From Kiloniella laminariae (lineage in GTDB: Bacteria; Pseudomonadota; Alphaproteobacteria; Kiloniellales; Kiloniellaceae), in NCBI RefSeq assembly GCF_027214005.1, contig NZ_JAPWGY010000003.1:186001-250000 (forward strand): DNA of 64,000 nt. Reading direction: 5' to 3'. The notes beneath the pieces are model-generated. The model worked only from the letters and a program-made list of their open reading frames with translations, was not told the origin of the DNA and did not search any database. Below are positions 19,028-28,150 of this stretch, piece after piece. The position numbers and the translations under genes were made by a program. Positions within the stretch are counted from its first letter, which is position 1. Every line of letters begins with the position of its first letter.

Positions 19028-19126
19028 TAGTGGCGCGCCATTCGAAAAATCGGCCAACCAGGGCGACCACCCTTGTCAAAAGACACAGGGAACCGCCCCA
19101 CCTCCTGCTCCGGCGGGCAACCGGGG
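19028..19126 (+). promoter_or_regulatory. structured 5' leader of purH (candidate riboswitch)
   Basis: The 183-base gap before purH contains nested pairing. GGGCG (19061-19065) pairs with CGCCC (19094-19098), enclosing CCCTTGTC/GACACAGGG. A second hairpin is CTCCGG-CGGGCAA-CCGGGG (19108-19126). Upstream is an AGTGGCG element. PurH is a known target of the ZTP (pfl) riboswitch; the elements AGTGGCG and CCGGCGGGCAA loosely resemble its conserved ends, but the match is imperfect and I do not claim identity. Confidence 0.3.
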
Positions 19127-19152
19127 TAGAAGACAGCTGCTAAGGAACTGCT

Positions 19153-20727
19153 ATGTCTGAGACCATCCGTCGTGCGCTCGTTTCCGTTTCCGATAAATCC
19201 GGGCTTGTAGAATTCGGCAAGTTTCTTGCTGATCAGGGGATTGAGATCCTCTCAACCGGCGGATCAGCCAAGGCCTTGAAGGATGCTGGCGTACCGGTCA
19301 AGGAAGTATCCGCGCACACCGGTTTTCCTGAAATAATGGACGGGCGGGTCAAGACCCTGCACCCGAAGATCCATGGTGGTATTCTGGCCAGGCGCGATCT
19401 GAAAACCCACACCGATGCCATGACCGAACACGACATCGCCCCGATTGATCTGGTGATCGTTAACCTCTATCCCTTCGAGGCAACCGTGACCTCTGGTGCG
19501 GATTACGAAACCTGTGTGGAAAACATCGATATCGGAGGCCCCGGTATGGTACGGGCTGCAGCCAAGAACCACGGCTTTGTTACCATAATTACCGATCCGG
19601 CTGATTATCAGCTTGTGATCGACGAGATGAAGGCGCAGGGCAACAGCACATCCGCTGAACTCCGCCGCAAGCTGGCCGCCAGTGCCTACAGCCATACTGC
19701 CAGATATGATTCGATGATCTCCAACTGGCTCCAGAGTGAATGCGGGATCGACTTCCCCCGCGAGACCACTCTTGGCGGCAAACACAAACAGTCCCTGCGT
19801 TACGGCGAAAACCCGCATCAGGTTGCTGCCGTCTACAGCTCTATCGACGCACGTCCCGGTGTGGTCACCGCAAAGCAGCTGCAAGGGAAAGAGCTCAGCT
19901 ACAATAACCTCAATGATACCGACGCTGCTTTTGAACTGGTTTCCGAATTTGAGGCCCCGACCATTGCCATTATCAAACACGCCAACCCCTGTGGCGTAGC
20001 AACGGGCGACAATCTCAGTGATGCCTACAAGGCAGCGCTTGCCTGTGACCCGGTCAGTGCTTTTGGGGGCATTATCGCCACCAATCGGACCATGGACGCT
20101 GCCACAGCTTCTCAGGTCGCTGATCTTTTCGCCGAGGTTATCATTGCTCCGGATGTAGATGAAGAAGCCCGGGCGATCTTCGCATCAAAGAAAAACCTGC
20201 GTGTCCTGATCACTGGTGCCATGCCAAACCCGGCTGATCGGGGCATGACCATGAAAACCATCTCCGGCGGTTTCCTTCTGCAAGGTCGCGATAATGGGCG
20301 CATTACCGCTGCTGATCTGAAGGTCGTGACCAAACGCGCCCCGACAGAACAGGAACTTGCAGATATGCTGTTTTCCTTCCGTGTGGGCAAACACGTCAAG
20401 TCAAACGCCATTGTCTACGTCAAGAACGGTGCAACAGTCGGAATAGGTGCCGGACAGATGAGCCGGGTTGATTCCTCCCGCATTGCCGCCTGGAAAGGCA
20501 AAGAGGCTGCCGAGGCTGCAGGTCACGCACAATCAGTCACTGTTGGCTCGGTGGTTTCCTCTGATGCCTTCTTCCCCTTCGCTGACGGTCTGCTTGCAGC
20601 TGCAGAGGCAGGCGCTACAGCCGTGATACAGCCCGGTGGATCCATGCGGGATGACGAGGTCATCGCTGCGGCTGACAAAGCTGGTCTGGCAATGGTCTTT
20701 ACCGGCATGCGCCACTTCCGCCACTAG
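19153..20727 (+). CDS. purH: bifunctional AICAR transformylase / IMP cyclohydrolase
   Basis: A 524-residue bifunctional enzyme that catalyses the last two steps of IMP synthesis. The N-terminal MGS-like cyclohydrolase domain (about 1-195) shows [43 protein letters not shown] and the INLYPF-type NLYPFEATV. The C-terminal transformylase domain shows [18 protein letters not shown] with the catalytic Lys-His, DPVSAFGGI and [12 protein letters not shown]. Length is normal. The ATG follows AAGGA at 7 bases. A strong terminator follows the gene. Confidence 0.96.
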   Translation: MSETIRRALVSVSDKSGLVEFGKFLADQGIEILSTGGSAKALKDAGVPVKEVSAHTGFPEIMDGRVKTLHPKIHGGILARRDLKTHTDAMTEHDIAPIDLVIVNLYPFEATVTSGADYETCVENIDIGGPGMVRAAAKNHGFVTIITDPADYQLVIDEMKAQGNSTSAELRRKLAASAYSHTARYDSMISNWLQSECGIDFPRETTLGGKHKQSLRYGENPHQVAAVYSSIDARPGVVTAKQLQGKELSYNNLNDTDAAFELVSEFEAPTIAIIKHANPCGVATGDNLSDAYKAALACDPVSAFGGIIATNRTMDAATASQVADLFAEVIIAPDVDEEARAIFASKKNLRVLITGAMPNPADRGMTMKTISGGFLLQGRDNGRITAADLKVVTKRAPTEQELADMLFSFRVGKHVKSNAIVYVKNGATVGIGAGQMSRVDSSRIAAWKGKEAAEAAGHAQSVTVGSVVSSDAFFPFADGLLAAAEAGATAVIQPGGSMRDDEVIAAADKAGLAMVFTGMRHFRH

Positions 20728-20748
20728 GCACAGAGCCCCGTATCTGCA

Positions 20749-20776
20749 ACAAAGGCTGCCGATTGGCAGCCTTTGT
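20749..20776 (+). terminator. terminator after purH
   Basis: A perfect 12-base stem ACAAAGGCTGCC with loop GATT and its complement, followed by TCTTGT. It lies 22 bases after the purH stop and would also serve the convergent cupin gene. Confidence 0.75.
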
Positions 20777-20847
20777 TCTTGTACAAGACAGTTACAGTTC
20801 AGGCCGCAGCAGTTTCCTGATCAAGTTCGACAAGCTCGAAAAGCTTC

Positions 20848-21336
20848 TCAGCTCTTTTTCCCTGCCAAACCGCCAGGCGTGACGATGTGTTCGTGGTTGA
20901 CCAGATCCCAGGGTTTGCCGTTGCTGCGATAGATGCGTTTGCCAAGTTTGGGATAATCGGCACTGTCGTGAGCAAGGCGTTGGCCAACAACGATACACTT
21001 GAGCGGCTCTGGCCCGTCATTGATCATCGTATGGGCCAGACCACCCGCGCGATAGCCAATAAAATCACCCGGCCCGATACTGTGTTCTTCCTCGCCGATA
21101 ATCACCTTGCCTGTACCGGAAAGCACATAGCTGCATTCGTCTTCGTTGTAATGCACATGATATTCGGTGGATTCACAGCCCGGTGGTACCTCTATGATAT
21201 GAAAACCCAGCCCGGTCAGGCCCGTAAGATCACCCAGCGATTTGTTATTTCGCCGGGCATTATCATTGAGAAAGTGGGTTTTCTCGAGACCTTCCATCGC
21301 TTCGATTTCGGCTTTGCTTATCACATATTTATCCAT
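20848..21336 (-). CDS. cupin domain protein
   Basis: A 162-residue single-domain cupin. The metal-binding cupin motif 1 is HVHYNEDECSYVLSGTG (two His and a Glu), followed by motif 2 GPGDFIGYRAGGLAHTMIN with the last His. The C-terminal third (HDSADYPKLGKRIYR and following) is an extension seen in a group of uncharacterised bacterial cupins. Function unknown. It is the last gene of a minus-strand run headed by a LysR regulator (LysR, cysteine-hydrolase-like, VOC, cupin). The ATG follows GGGAGAG. Confidence 0.85.
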   Translation of the reverse strand: MDKYVISKAEIEAMEGLEKTHFLNDNARRNNKSLGDLTGLTGLGFHIIEVPPGCESTEYHVHYNEDECSYVLSGTGKVIIGEEEHSIGPGDFIGYRAGGLAHTMINDGPEPLKCIVVGQRLAHDSADYPKLGKRIYRSNGKPWDLVNHEHIVTPGGLAGKKS

Positions 21337-21396
21337 GATCTCTCCCAGCTCTGCATATCAAGAGTAATTCTGTCTGACCTGCGCACTCTTGCTGAA

Positions 21397-21798
21397 TCAT
21401 TTCAGATCGTCACGACAAACAATATGAACCTTGTTGCCATCGGGATCGCGCAGATAGGCCCCGTAGTACCTCTCGCCGTACTGAGGCCGGGGTCCAGCGG
21501 CACCTTCATCACTTCCACCACTTTCCAGTCCCGCTTTCCAGGCAAGATCTACACAGGCGGGGTCTGGCGCCAGAAAGGCGACCATTACACCGTTACCAGC
21601 CAGGGCCGATTGGCGGTCAAAAGGTTGATAGACATAAAATCGTGGCAAAACCTGATCTGGAGAAACCCAGCAAAGCGCCTTTGGTCCCCCATCATCCGTC
21701 ACCTTCCGGCGGCGCAGGCCCAGGGGGATCAAAATCGCATCATAAAAATTTCCGGCCCGCTCCAGATCATTGCTGCCAACTGTCACATGACTAAACAT
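21397..21798 (-). CDS. VOC (glyoxalase/bleomycin-resistance fold) family protein
   Basis: A 133-residue protein of the vicinal oxygen chelate superfamily. Typical features are MFSHVTVGSNDLERAGNFYDAIL at the start and YGAYLRDPDGNKVHIVCR near the end, which holds a possible metal-ligand position. The substrate cannot be inferred; many such proteins are annotated as glyoxalase-like without evidence. It lies between the cupin and the cysteine-hydrolase-like gene on the same strand. SD GGGGGA precedes the ATG. Confidence 0.85.
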   Translation of the reverse strand: MFSHVTVGSNDLERAGNFYDAILIPLGLRRRKVTDDGGPKALCWVSPDQVLPRFYVYQPFDRQSALAGNGVMVAFLAPDPACVDLAWKAGLESGGSDEGAAGPRPQYGERYYGAYLRDPDGNKVHIVCRDDLK

Positions 21799-21877
21799 TC
21801 CGTTTCCCCCTTCATCTATACTGCACGCAGTGTCTTTTGAACCCGGACCCTATGAAGGCTCATTAATACATATTAGA

Positions 21878-22498
21878 TCAGTCGCCTATCGCTATCACAT
21901 CCTTACTGCTCACTACCTGGCAGTATTCGCCGTCAAGATTGGCAAGGGAGAGATTATGCACCTCTTCGGCGCTGCGCAGCACCCCGGAAAAATCAGGGCG
22001 GGCAAAGGTAAAACAGGTATCGGCCAGCAGCAGGGTGTCATAGCCCAGATTACCTGCCATACGCACCGTGGCCTCGACCGAATTGTTGGTGATCACCCCC
22101 ATAACAAGCAATCGTCTGATGCCCTGGTCGCGCAGGATCTGGTCAAGATCGGTACCGATAAAGGCAGAGTTAACCCGCTTGCCCAGAACCAGCTCGCCTT
22201 CGCACGGAACCACTTCAGGCTTGAAAGCGTGGCCGGGAGTCCCCGGACAATAGGTTGAAGCGGCTTCGCTGCTGTCATGGCGGATATGAATCACCCGCAG
22301 GCTCCGCCTGCGCCAATCGGCCAGCACTGCCGCCATGACCTGCTCGGCCTGTGGATTGTTCCGAGGTCCAAATTCTGCCCAGCGCGGGTCATCAATCGCC
22401 TGTTGCACATCCACCACCAGCAAGGCACTTTCACGACCAAAAGGAAGGTTGAGGCCCTTACGATTCTTTCCGGCATCTGAATCCGGTGTAACTGGCAT
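21878..22498 (-). CDS. isochorismatase-family (cysteine hydrolase-like) protein with Cys-to-Ser at the nucleophile position
   Basis: A 206-residue protein of the isochorismatase-like hydrolase superfamily. D30 (LLVVDVQQAI) and K107 (LGKRVNSAF) fit the usual Asp-Lys pair. The third member of the triad, normally Cys in G-x-x-T-x-x-C-V-x-x-T, is Ser here (S140 in GVITNNSVEATVRMA). It may be a hydrolase of a non-cysteine type or inactive as an amidase; isochorismatases themselves also lack the Cys. Substrate unknown. It starts 8 bases after the LysR gene ends, so the two are very likely co-transcribed. Confidence 0.82.
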   Translation of the reverse strand: MPVTPDSDAGKNRKGLNLPFGRESALLVVDVQQAIDDPRWAEFGPRNNPQAEQVMAAVLADWRRRSLRVIHIRHDSSEAASTYCPGTPGHAFKPEVVPCEGELVLGKRVNSAFIGTDLDQILRDQGIRRLLVMGVITNNSVEATVRMAGNLGYDTLLLADTCFTFARPDFSGVLRSAEEVHNLSLANLDGEYCQVVSSKDVIAIGD

Positions 22499-22506
22499 TT
22501 CTGATT

Positions 22507-23418
22507 TTACCCTGCACGCTCGAAATTGTTTTCCGGCAGATGAAACTTTTCTGCCATAAAGTCGACAAAGGCCCGGACTTTGGGCGAAAGATGCCGCCCC
22601 GGCGGATAGATCGCATAGATAGCGCTGTCCGGCACATGATAATCCACCAAAATCTCCCGCAGACGCCCCTCACGGATTGCCCGGCCCACCAGCCAGAGCG
22701 GCAGCAAAGCCACCCCGACATCACGCATGATCAGATCCATTATCACTTCGGGATTGTTGGCTTCAATCGCGCCGCCTACATGCACCGTTTCTTCCCCTTC
22801 CTGGCTGGTAAAGCGCCAGTCATTTCGAAAAGCCCGTGAGGTATAGATCAGGCAGTGGTGATGTTCCAGTTCACGCGGACTGTGGGGCACTCCATGTTTT
22901 TCCAGATAGCCCGGCGAGGCACAGACTACCCGGCGGTTGGCTGCCAGTTTCTTGGCGATGAGACTGGAATCTTCCAGATCACCAATACGCACCGCCAGAT
23001 CATACCCCTCGCTGAGCAGGTCAACAAAACGGTCCTGCAGATTCAGCTCCAGCTTGATTTCAGGATAGAGCTCCATAAATTCGGGGATCAAGGCCGCAAT
23101 CCACAAACGGCCAAAGGCCACAGGGACATTGAGCTTCAAAGTCCCGCGCGGTGCAGCATGCAGGTTGGCCACCGCATTTTCCGCTTCTTCCACATCTGCC
23201 AGAATCTGGCAGCAGCGATCATAGAAACCGCGCCCGACTTCGGTCAGGCTCAGATGGCGGGTCGTGCGGTTGAACAGCCGCGCCCCCAAGCGGTCTTCCA
23301 GCCGCCCGACCTGCTTGCTGACTGCCGAAGGAGTCAGGCCCGAGGCCCGCGCCGCCGCTGAAAAGCTGCCTTCCTTGACCACCTTGACAAAGATACCCAT
23401 CGCCGAAAGGTTATCCAT
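22507..23418 (-). CDS. LysR family transcriptional regulator
   Basis: A 303-residue LysR-type regulator. The winged helix is at the N-terminus (MGIFVKVVKEGSFSAAARASG, LTPSAVSKQVGRLEDRLGARLFNRTTR), followed by the effector-binding domain with PRGTLKLNVPVAFGR and DLAVRIGDLEDSSL, which resemble the CrgA/DmlR group. Unusually for LysR, it is not divergent from its likely targets but heads the same-strand run of the cysteine-hydrolase-like, VOC and cupin genes. The effector is unknown. SD GGGGAAG. Confidence 0.9.
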   Translation of the reverse strand: MDNLSAMGIFVKVVKEGSFSAAARASGLTPSAVSKQVGRLEDRLGARLFNRTTRHLSLTEVGRGFYDRCCQILADVEEAENAVANLHAAPRGTLKLNVPVAFGRLWIAALIPEFMELYPEIKLELNLQDRFVDLLSEGYDLAVRIGDLEDSSLIAKKLAANRRVVCASPGYLEKHGVPHSPRELEHHHCLIYTSRAFRNDWRFTSQEGEETVHVGGAIEANNPEVIMDLIMRDVGVALLPLWLVGRAIREGRLREILVDYHVPDSAIYAIYPPGRHLSPKVRAFVDFMAEKFHLPENNFERAG

Positions 23419-23638
23419 CTGCTTCCCCTGTCGCCCGGCTCCGCTTCAGGAGCCCTTATTTATGCCGATCAGGAATTAATAGCAGAGTTTGCTCAACAAG
23501 ACACCCATCTTGCGACTTAAATATAAGGGATTTTGTCGCAGAGCTGACAGCTATTTGCGTAAGTAAGGCGAGTAATCGTGTCCATAAACTATCTCATCCA
23601 AGAATATACTGGTACACGAACAGGGGCAATAAAACGGT

Positions 23639-23986
23639 TTATCGGCTCAGCAACCTTCTCAGCATATGTCTTACATGATCCTGTCCGCCAAAGAAGATGG
23701 CAAGAATACGGACCGTTTCGCTTGATGGATTCAGTTCGAACCAGACAATTGCCTGATCCAGGGTGACATGCCGCAGGCCCGGCAGGATTTCATCGTGCAA
23801 GGTTCCCCGGTAAGGCGCATTTGCAAGGCTCTCCGCTGATATCCTGATTTCTTCGATACGTTCAGCAGCCTGATCAAAGGCAGTTTCAATAGCGGCACCA
23901 AAAGCGCGGTAACTTTCGAAGAGATGATCGAAGATCAAATCAAAATCCTGTTCGGCATCAGCCGAAAACTCAACCTTCCAGACCAT
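23639..23986 (-). CDS. ParE/RelE superfamily toxin
   Basis: A 115-residue protein of the ParE toxin family. The pattern is VEFSADAEQDFDLIFDHLFESY at the start, a basic and arginine-rich centre (RIEEIRISAESLANAPYRG), LPGLRHVTLDQAIVWFEL, and a C-terminal strand VRILAIFFGGQDH. ParE-type toxins inhibit DNA gyrase; the target here is inferred from family only. Its start overlaps the antitoxin gene by 17 bases, the usual antitoxin-first order. At 115 residues it is slightly longer than typical ParE (about 100). Confidence 0.85.
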   Translation of the reverse strand: MVWKVEFSADAEQDFDLIFDHLFESYRAFGAAIETAFDQAAERIEEIRISAESLANAPYRGTLHDEILPGLRHVTLDQAIVWFELNPSSETVRILAIFFGGQDHVRHMLRRLLSR

Positions 23987-24245
23987 GCACCCGACGCTTT
24001 TTTGTTAGCCTGGCTGAAAGACGCTGTTTCATTTCGTTCCCGGAAATAAAATCTCCCTCACGTCGCTGGGCAATCAAAAGCCGCAAGGCTTCAGCTTCCA
24101 GAACTTCGGCTTCGGTTTTTTGCCGCAGCAAATCAAGCCCCTGTTGCACCACGGAACTCAGACTGGCGTAACGTCCTTCCCTTACCAGTGAACGGGCAAA
24201 GGCTGCCTGCTGATCAGTCAGAGATATCGATGATTTGACGGTCAT
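23970..24245 (-). CDS. ParD-type antitoxin
   Basis: A 91-residue antitoxin. The N-terminus has the ribbon-helix-helix pattern of ParD proteins (SISLTDQQAAFARSLVREGRYASLSSVVQQGLDLL), which dimerises and binds the operator. The acidic middle (KTEAEVLEAEALRLLI) and basic tail are the toxin-binding region. An SD of AAGGAAG precedes the ATG. A near-perfect inverted repeat lies across the predicted promoter, which fits autoregulation. Confidence 0.85.
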   Translation of the reverse strand: MTVKSSISLTDQQAAFARSLVREGRYASLSSVVQQGLDLLRQKTEAEVLEAEALRLLIAQRREGDFISGNEMKQRLSARLTKKRRVHGLEG

Positions 24246-24292
24246 CCGGGTTTTCTTCCTTGTTGTTCCTGGCTACACGCATGCATGCCTCG

Positions 24293-24321
24293 ATGGTACG
24301 ACCTAGTCGCACCAAAATCAA
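24293..24321 (-). promoter_or_regulatory. parDE promoter with overlapping operator
   Basis: On the minus strand, TTGATT (24321-24316), 17 bases, TACCAT (24298-24293) form a plausible -35/-10 pair. The inverted repeat TGGTACGAC-CTA-GTCGCACCA (24294-24314 on the plus strand, one mismatch) overlaps the spacer and the -10, as expected for repression by the antitoxin. Confidence 0.55.
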
Positions 24322-24402
24322 GATCATGACACCTCGCAGCAAGTTTCCAGTATAAAGAAAGAGAAAAACAGCCCCTCCAAACAAATTCGCCCTGCCGGGG
24401 TC

Positions 24403-25434
24403 TTATTTGACGCCCCAGTCGAGGATAACCTTGCCAGAGTTGCCAGAGCGCATGATCTGGAACCCCTCTTCAAAATCATCGATGTCAAAGTGGTGAGTGA
24501 TCATCGGAGTCAGGTCGAGCCCGCCCTGAATCAGGGCCGCCATCTTGTACCAGGTTTCATACATTTCCCGGCCATAGATGCCCTTGATCACCAGTCCCTT
24601 GAAGATTACCTGATTCCAGTCAATGCCCATACGGCCTGGCGGAATGCCGAGCATGGCGATACGCCCGCCATGATTCATGGCCGACAGCATGGAGTTGAAG
24701 GCTGGTTCACTGCCGGACATTTCCAGCCCGACGTCAAAACCTTCGGTCATGCCAAGATCTTTCATCACCGAGGGGATGGTTGTTTCCGAGACATTGACCG
24801 TATGTTTGATTCCCATCTTCCGCGCGAGGTCAAGGCGGTAGGGATTGATGTCAGTGATTACCACGTGGCGGGCGCCGATATGGCGACAGATCGCCGCCGC
24901 CATAATGCCGATGGGTCCCGCCCCGGTAACAAGCACATCTTCGCCGACCACATCAAACGAGAGCGCGGTGTGAGCGGCATTGCCAAAGGGATCGAGAATC
25001 GCGGCGATATCATCGGTAATCTCGTCCGGCAGAACAAACACGTTGCTCGCCGGAAGCGACAGGTATTCGGCAAATGAGCCGGTACGATTGACCCCGACAC
25101 CTTCGGTATTGCGACAGAGATGGCGCCGTCCGGCACGGCAGTTACGACAGTGGCCGCAGGTGATGTGACCTTCGCCGGAAACCCGCTGGCCGATCTGCAG
25201 GTGGCTGACCTGACTGCCGACCTGTTCAATCGTGCCAACATATTCGTGTCCCGTGGTCATGCCGACCGGAATGGTCGCCTTGGCCCAGTCATCCCAGTTG
25301 TAGATATGCACATCGGTGCCACAGATGGAGGATTTCCTGATCCTGATCAACACATCGTTGGGGCCGATTTCCGGGCGGGCTTCTTCGCGCATCCAGATAC
25401 CGGGCTCGGATTTCAGTTTAGCCAGGGTTTTCAT
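24403..25434 (-). CDS. tdh: L-threonine 3-dehydrogenase
   Basis: A 343-residue zinc-dependent medium-chain dehydrogenase that oxidises L-threonine to 2-amino-3-ketobutyrate with NAD. The catalytic zinc ligands C38 ([15 protein letters not shown]) and H63-E64 (GHEYVG) and the structural zinc cysteines C93, C96, C99 and C107 are all present, together with the Rossmann glycine motif [16 protein letters not shown]. Length matches the E. coli enzyme. It lies 98 bases downstream of kbl on the same strand; the two enzymes act in sequence, converting threonine to glycine plus acetyl-CoA. Confidence 0.95.
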   Translation of the reverse strand: MKTLAKLKSEPGIWMREEARPEIGPNDVLIRIRKSSICGTDVHIYNWDDWAKATIPVGMTTGHEYVGTIEQVGSQVSHLQIGQRVSGEGHITCGHCRNCRAGRRHLCRNTEGVGVNRTGSFAEYLSLPASNVFVLPDEITDDIAAILDPFGNAAHTALSFDVVGEDVLVTGAGPIGIMAAAICRHIGARHVVITDINPYRLDLARKMGIKHTVNVSETTIPSVMKDLGMTEGFDVGLEMSGSEPAFNSMLSAMNHGGRIAMLGIPPGRMGIDWNQVIFKGLVIKGIYGREMYETWYKMAALIQGGLDLTPMITHHFDIDDFEEGFQIMRSGNSGKVILDWGVK

Positions 25435-25532
25435 TGCCGTGAGTCCACTTCTGTTTTTCCACCAGAAATCATCCTGCTGCCTACTTCAGCACAGGGATTT
25501 GGGCAGCTCTCGTCCCGTAATGCGGGGGGGCC

Positions 25533-26723
25533 TTAAGAGATAATGCCGAGTTCGCGACCTGCTTCACCAAAGGCAGCAATCGCACGATCCAGTTGCACGC
25601 GCGTGTGCGCCGCCGACATCTGTGTGCGAATGCGCGCCTTGCCTTTTGGTACAACCGGGAAGGAGAAGCCGATGACATAAATGCCCCGTTCCAGCAGCTT
25701 GTCTGCCAATTCGGTCGCCAGCGCTGCATCCCCGATCATCACCGGTATGATCGGATGTTCGCCGGACAGCAGATCAAAACCGAGCGCCGCCATTCCAGCG
25801 CGGAAATAGTTGCTGTTTTCCACCAGTTGCGCGCGCAGGCCTTTGCCGTTTTCCACCAGATCCAGAACCGCCAGCGAGGTTGCGGTGATCACCGGAGCCA
25901 GAGAGTTGGAAAAGAGATAGGGTCGCGAGCGCTGACGCAACCAGTCAATAACTTCACGCTTGGCCGAGGTATATCCGCCGGAAGCCCCCCCCAGGGCCTT
26001 GCCCAAGGTGCCCGTAATGATATCTACCCGGTCACGCACACCGCAATGATCCGGTGTGCCTGCACCGTTTGGCCCCATAAAGCCGACGGCATGGCTGTCA
26101 TCAACCATAACCAGCGCATCGTATTTGTCCGCCAGATCACAGATCGCGGTCAGATTGGCGATATAGCCATCCATGGAAAAGACACCATCCGTAACGATCA
26201 GACGGAAACGCTGGTCCTGAGATTCCTGCAGACAGCGCTCCAGCTCTGCCATATCCGAATTGGCATAGCGATAACGCTTGGCTTTGCAAAGACGTACCCC
26301 ATCAATGATACTGGCATGGTTGAGGGCGTCGCTGATGACCGCATCGCCTTCGCCCAACAGGGTTTCAAACAACCCGGCATTGGCATCGAAGCAGGAGGAA
26401 TAGAGGATCGTATCTTCCTGACCAAGGAAACCGGACAGGCGGGATTCCAGTTGCTTGTGGATATCCTGCGTGCCGCAGATAAAACGTACCGAGGAAAGTC
26501 CAAAACCGTATTCCTCCAGTGCCTTTTGCGCTGCCGTAACCAGGGCCGGATCATTCGAAAGACCAAGGTAGTTGTTGGCGCAGAAGTTCAGCACCTCGCC
26601 ACGCCCCGCCACATCAATTGCCGGAGATTGCGATGAGGTAATAACCCGCTCGGCCTTGTACAGCCCTGCTGATTTTAACTCCGCCAGTTCACTGGCTAGA
26701 TGCTTGATGATGGATCGGCTCAT
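25533..26723 (-). CDS. kbl: glycine C-acetyltransferase (2-amino-3-ketobutyrate CoA ligase)
   Basis: A 396-residue PLP enzyme of the alpha-oxoamine synthase family. It cleaves 2-amino-3-ketobutyrate with CoA to glycine and acetyl-CoA, removing the unstable product of Tdh. Marks are [11 protein letters not shown], the [13 protein letters not shown] loop, and K242 in [18 protein letters not shown], which holds the cofactor. Length equals that of E. coli Kbl. It is the first gene of a kbl-tdh operon. An AGGA site precedes the ATG. Its promoter contains an inverted repeat, shared with the XRE-cupin regulator gene, that fills the -35/-10 spacer. Confidence 0.95.
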   Translation of the reverse strand: MSRSIIKHLASELAELKSAGLYKAERVITSSQSPAIDVAGRGEVLNFCANNYLGLSNDPALVTAAQKALEEYGFGLSSVRFICGTQDIHKQLESRLSGFLGQEDTILYSSCFDANAGLFETLLGEGDAVISDALNHASIIDGVRLCKAKRYRYANSDMAELERCLQESQDQRFRLIVTDGVFSMDGYIANLTAICDLADKYDALVMVDDSHAVGFMGPNGAGTPDHCGVRDRVDIITGTLGKALGGASGGYTSAKREVIDWLRQRSRPYLFSNSLAPVITATSLAVLDLVENGKGLRAQLVENSNYFRAGMAALGFDLLSGEHPIIPVMIGDAALATELADKLLERGIYVIGFSFPVVPKGKARIRTQMSAAHTRVQLDRAIAAFGEAGRELGIIS

Positions 26724-27144
26724 TAATCCTGCCTCGGCTCATGTTTAATATGAGAGATACATTATCCAGTATAGTGGATTTGTCAAGTCAGAAGTCTCTC
26801 ATCTTTGACTTATGACTGCAGTCAGACTGACTTCGCCAGAAACCGGATCGCAAATCTAGCTTTGTGCATTTCGGCTTTCTTGCAATCAAGAAGAGCGATT
26901 ATACCATACCGGGAGCAAGTTTTGCAGGATTTACGACCCCTTGTCCTCAAGATCCATACTGGCGCTCTTGCTATAGAAAAGGCCGCGCCCTCGAAGACGA
27001 TCGACAAAAATCGATGATCCCCACACCGCTTTGCCCGGCTGGCTTGTCCAGCTTGAATACCGGGAACATCCCGTCTATTTCGATCACTACGATTTTTAAG
27101 CAAACAGCCAACCTGAAGCCAATCGCCTGTTTCAGGCTGGAAGC
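26724..27144. other. intergenic region between kbl and the GlxA-type gene
   Basis: 421 bases. It holds the kbl promoter and operator near its left end and a 12-base palindrome TGACTGCAGTCA at 26813-26824. Open frames on both strands in the rest have no protein-like composition and no family match, so I call no gene. Confidence 0.5.
26759..26786 (-). promoter_or_regulatory. kbl-tdh promoter with operator TCCA-N6-TGGA in the spacer
   Basis: On the minus strand TTGACA (26786-26781), a 16-base spacer and TAATGT (26764-26759) form a good promoter. The spacer contains TCCAGTATAGTGGA (26765-26778 on the plus strand), an inverted repeat also found upstream of the XRE-cupin gene. A repressor bound here would exclude RNA polymerase. 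Confidence 0.6.
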
Positions 27145-28101
27145 TCAAACCAGCTGGTAGTTCTGACGATAACGGGTCGGACTGATTCCCATCTGGTCAC
27201 GGAAATGATGTCGCAAGGTATCTGCCAGTCCAAAACCACAGTGATCGGCAATTTCCTCCACAGACATACGGGTTTCTTCCAGACAGGTGCAAGCAAGGGC
27301 CAGCCGCTCCTGAATCATCCAGCGCGCTGGCGGAAGACCTGTGGCTTCCTTGAATCGACGGATAAAGGTCCGAAGGCTCATATGTGCCCGCCTGGCAAGG
27401 TCCTCAACCCGAATTTGTTGCTTCAGATGTTTACGCACCCACTGCAAAAGTTCCTGCATTGCCTTTTCGTGTCGAACCTGCGGCCGATCAATAAACTGGG
27501 CCTGCCCCCCATCACGTTGAGCCGGAAGCACCAGACGCTTGGCTACCTTGTTCACGATCGCTGCCCCATGATCCTTGCGGATAATATTAAGGCAAAGATC
27601 CAGTCCTGCAGCAGAGCCGGCCGAGGTCATGATTCGCCCGCTATCAATAAAGAGAACATTGGGATCAACCTTCAGGTCCGGGTACATTTTTGACAGAATA
27701 TCAGCATGGCGCCAATGAGTTGTAACCTGCTGATTCCCGAGGATTCCGGCTGCAGCCAAAACGAAAACACCCGAGCAGACCGAGACAATGCGCGCCCCGC
27801 GATAATAGGCAGCCCAGATTGCCTCAAGCAAAGCTTCCGGGGGCCGTTCATACACAGAACGCCAGCCCGGAATCACGATGGTATCAGCCTCTTTCAAAAT
27901 TTCCAGCCCGTGATCTGCCACGACCTGTAACCCGCCCACAGCCTTACAGGGGCCGCTGTCTGCAGAGCAACTGACAAAGCGATACCAGTTATCAAATTCC
28001 GGTCGCGGCAGGCCAAAGGCCTCAACAACCTGGCCATATTCGAAAGTGCAAAGACCGTCATAAATAACTGCTGCAACAAGATGATCTTTTTTAAACGACA
28101 T
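27145..28101 (-). CDS. GlxA family transcriptional regulator (DJ-1/PfpI plus AraC)
   Basis: A 318-residue two-domain regulator. The N-terminal DJ-1/PfpI-like domain (about 1-190) carries the VSVCSGVFVLAAAG elbow with a cysteine at the usual nucleophile position. The C-terminal AraC domain (about 215-315) has two helix-turn-helix segments, RVEDLARRAHMSLRTFIRRFKEATGLPP and SVEEIADHCGFGLADTLRHHFRDQMGISP. Such regulators often control catabolism of glycine betaine, carnitine, choline or arginine; the target here is unknown. The ATG at 28101 is preferred, as AGGGAG lies 8 bases upstream; a GTG at 28110 is less likely. It stands between kbl-tdh and the XRE-cupin gene, which suggests an amino-acid-related role. 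Confidence 0.88.
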   Translation of the reverse strand: MSFKKDHLVAAVIYDGLCTFEYGQVVEAFGLPRPEFDNWYRFVSCSADSGPCKAVGGLQVVADHGLEILKEADTIVIPGWRSVYERPPEALLEAIWAAYYRGARIVSVCSGVFVLAAAGILGNQQVTTHWRHADILSKMYPDLKVDPNVLFIDSGRIMTSAGSAAGLDLCLNIIRKDHGAAIVNKVAKRLVLPAQRDGGQAQFIDRPQVRHEKAMQELLQWVRKHLKQQIRVEDLARRAHMSLRTFIRRFKEATGLPPARWMIQERLALACTCLEETRMSVEEIADHCGFGLADTLRHHFRDQMGISPTRYRQNYQLV

Positions 28102-28132
28102 GTCGGACACTCCCTGAATATTTTGTCATTAT

Positions 28133-28150
28133 ATACATGAATATATGTAT
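28133..28150. promoter_or_regulatory. inverted repeat ATACAT-N6-ATGTAT upstream of the GlxA-type gene
   Basis: An AT-rich inverted repeat 32 bases upstream of the GlxA-type start codon. It may be an operator or simply AT-rich promoter sequence. Confidence 0.3.

Noticed and set aside
24279-24288. Palindrome GCATGCATGC upstream of the antitoxin gene as the operator
   Set aside because: It is downstream of the predicted -10; the longer inverted repeat at 24294-24314 sits on the promoter and is the better operator.
26805-27148. Open frames on both strands between kbl and the GlxA-type gene
   Set aside because: No family resemblance, basic and cysteine-rich out-of-frame composition, and no start signals; treated as non-coding.
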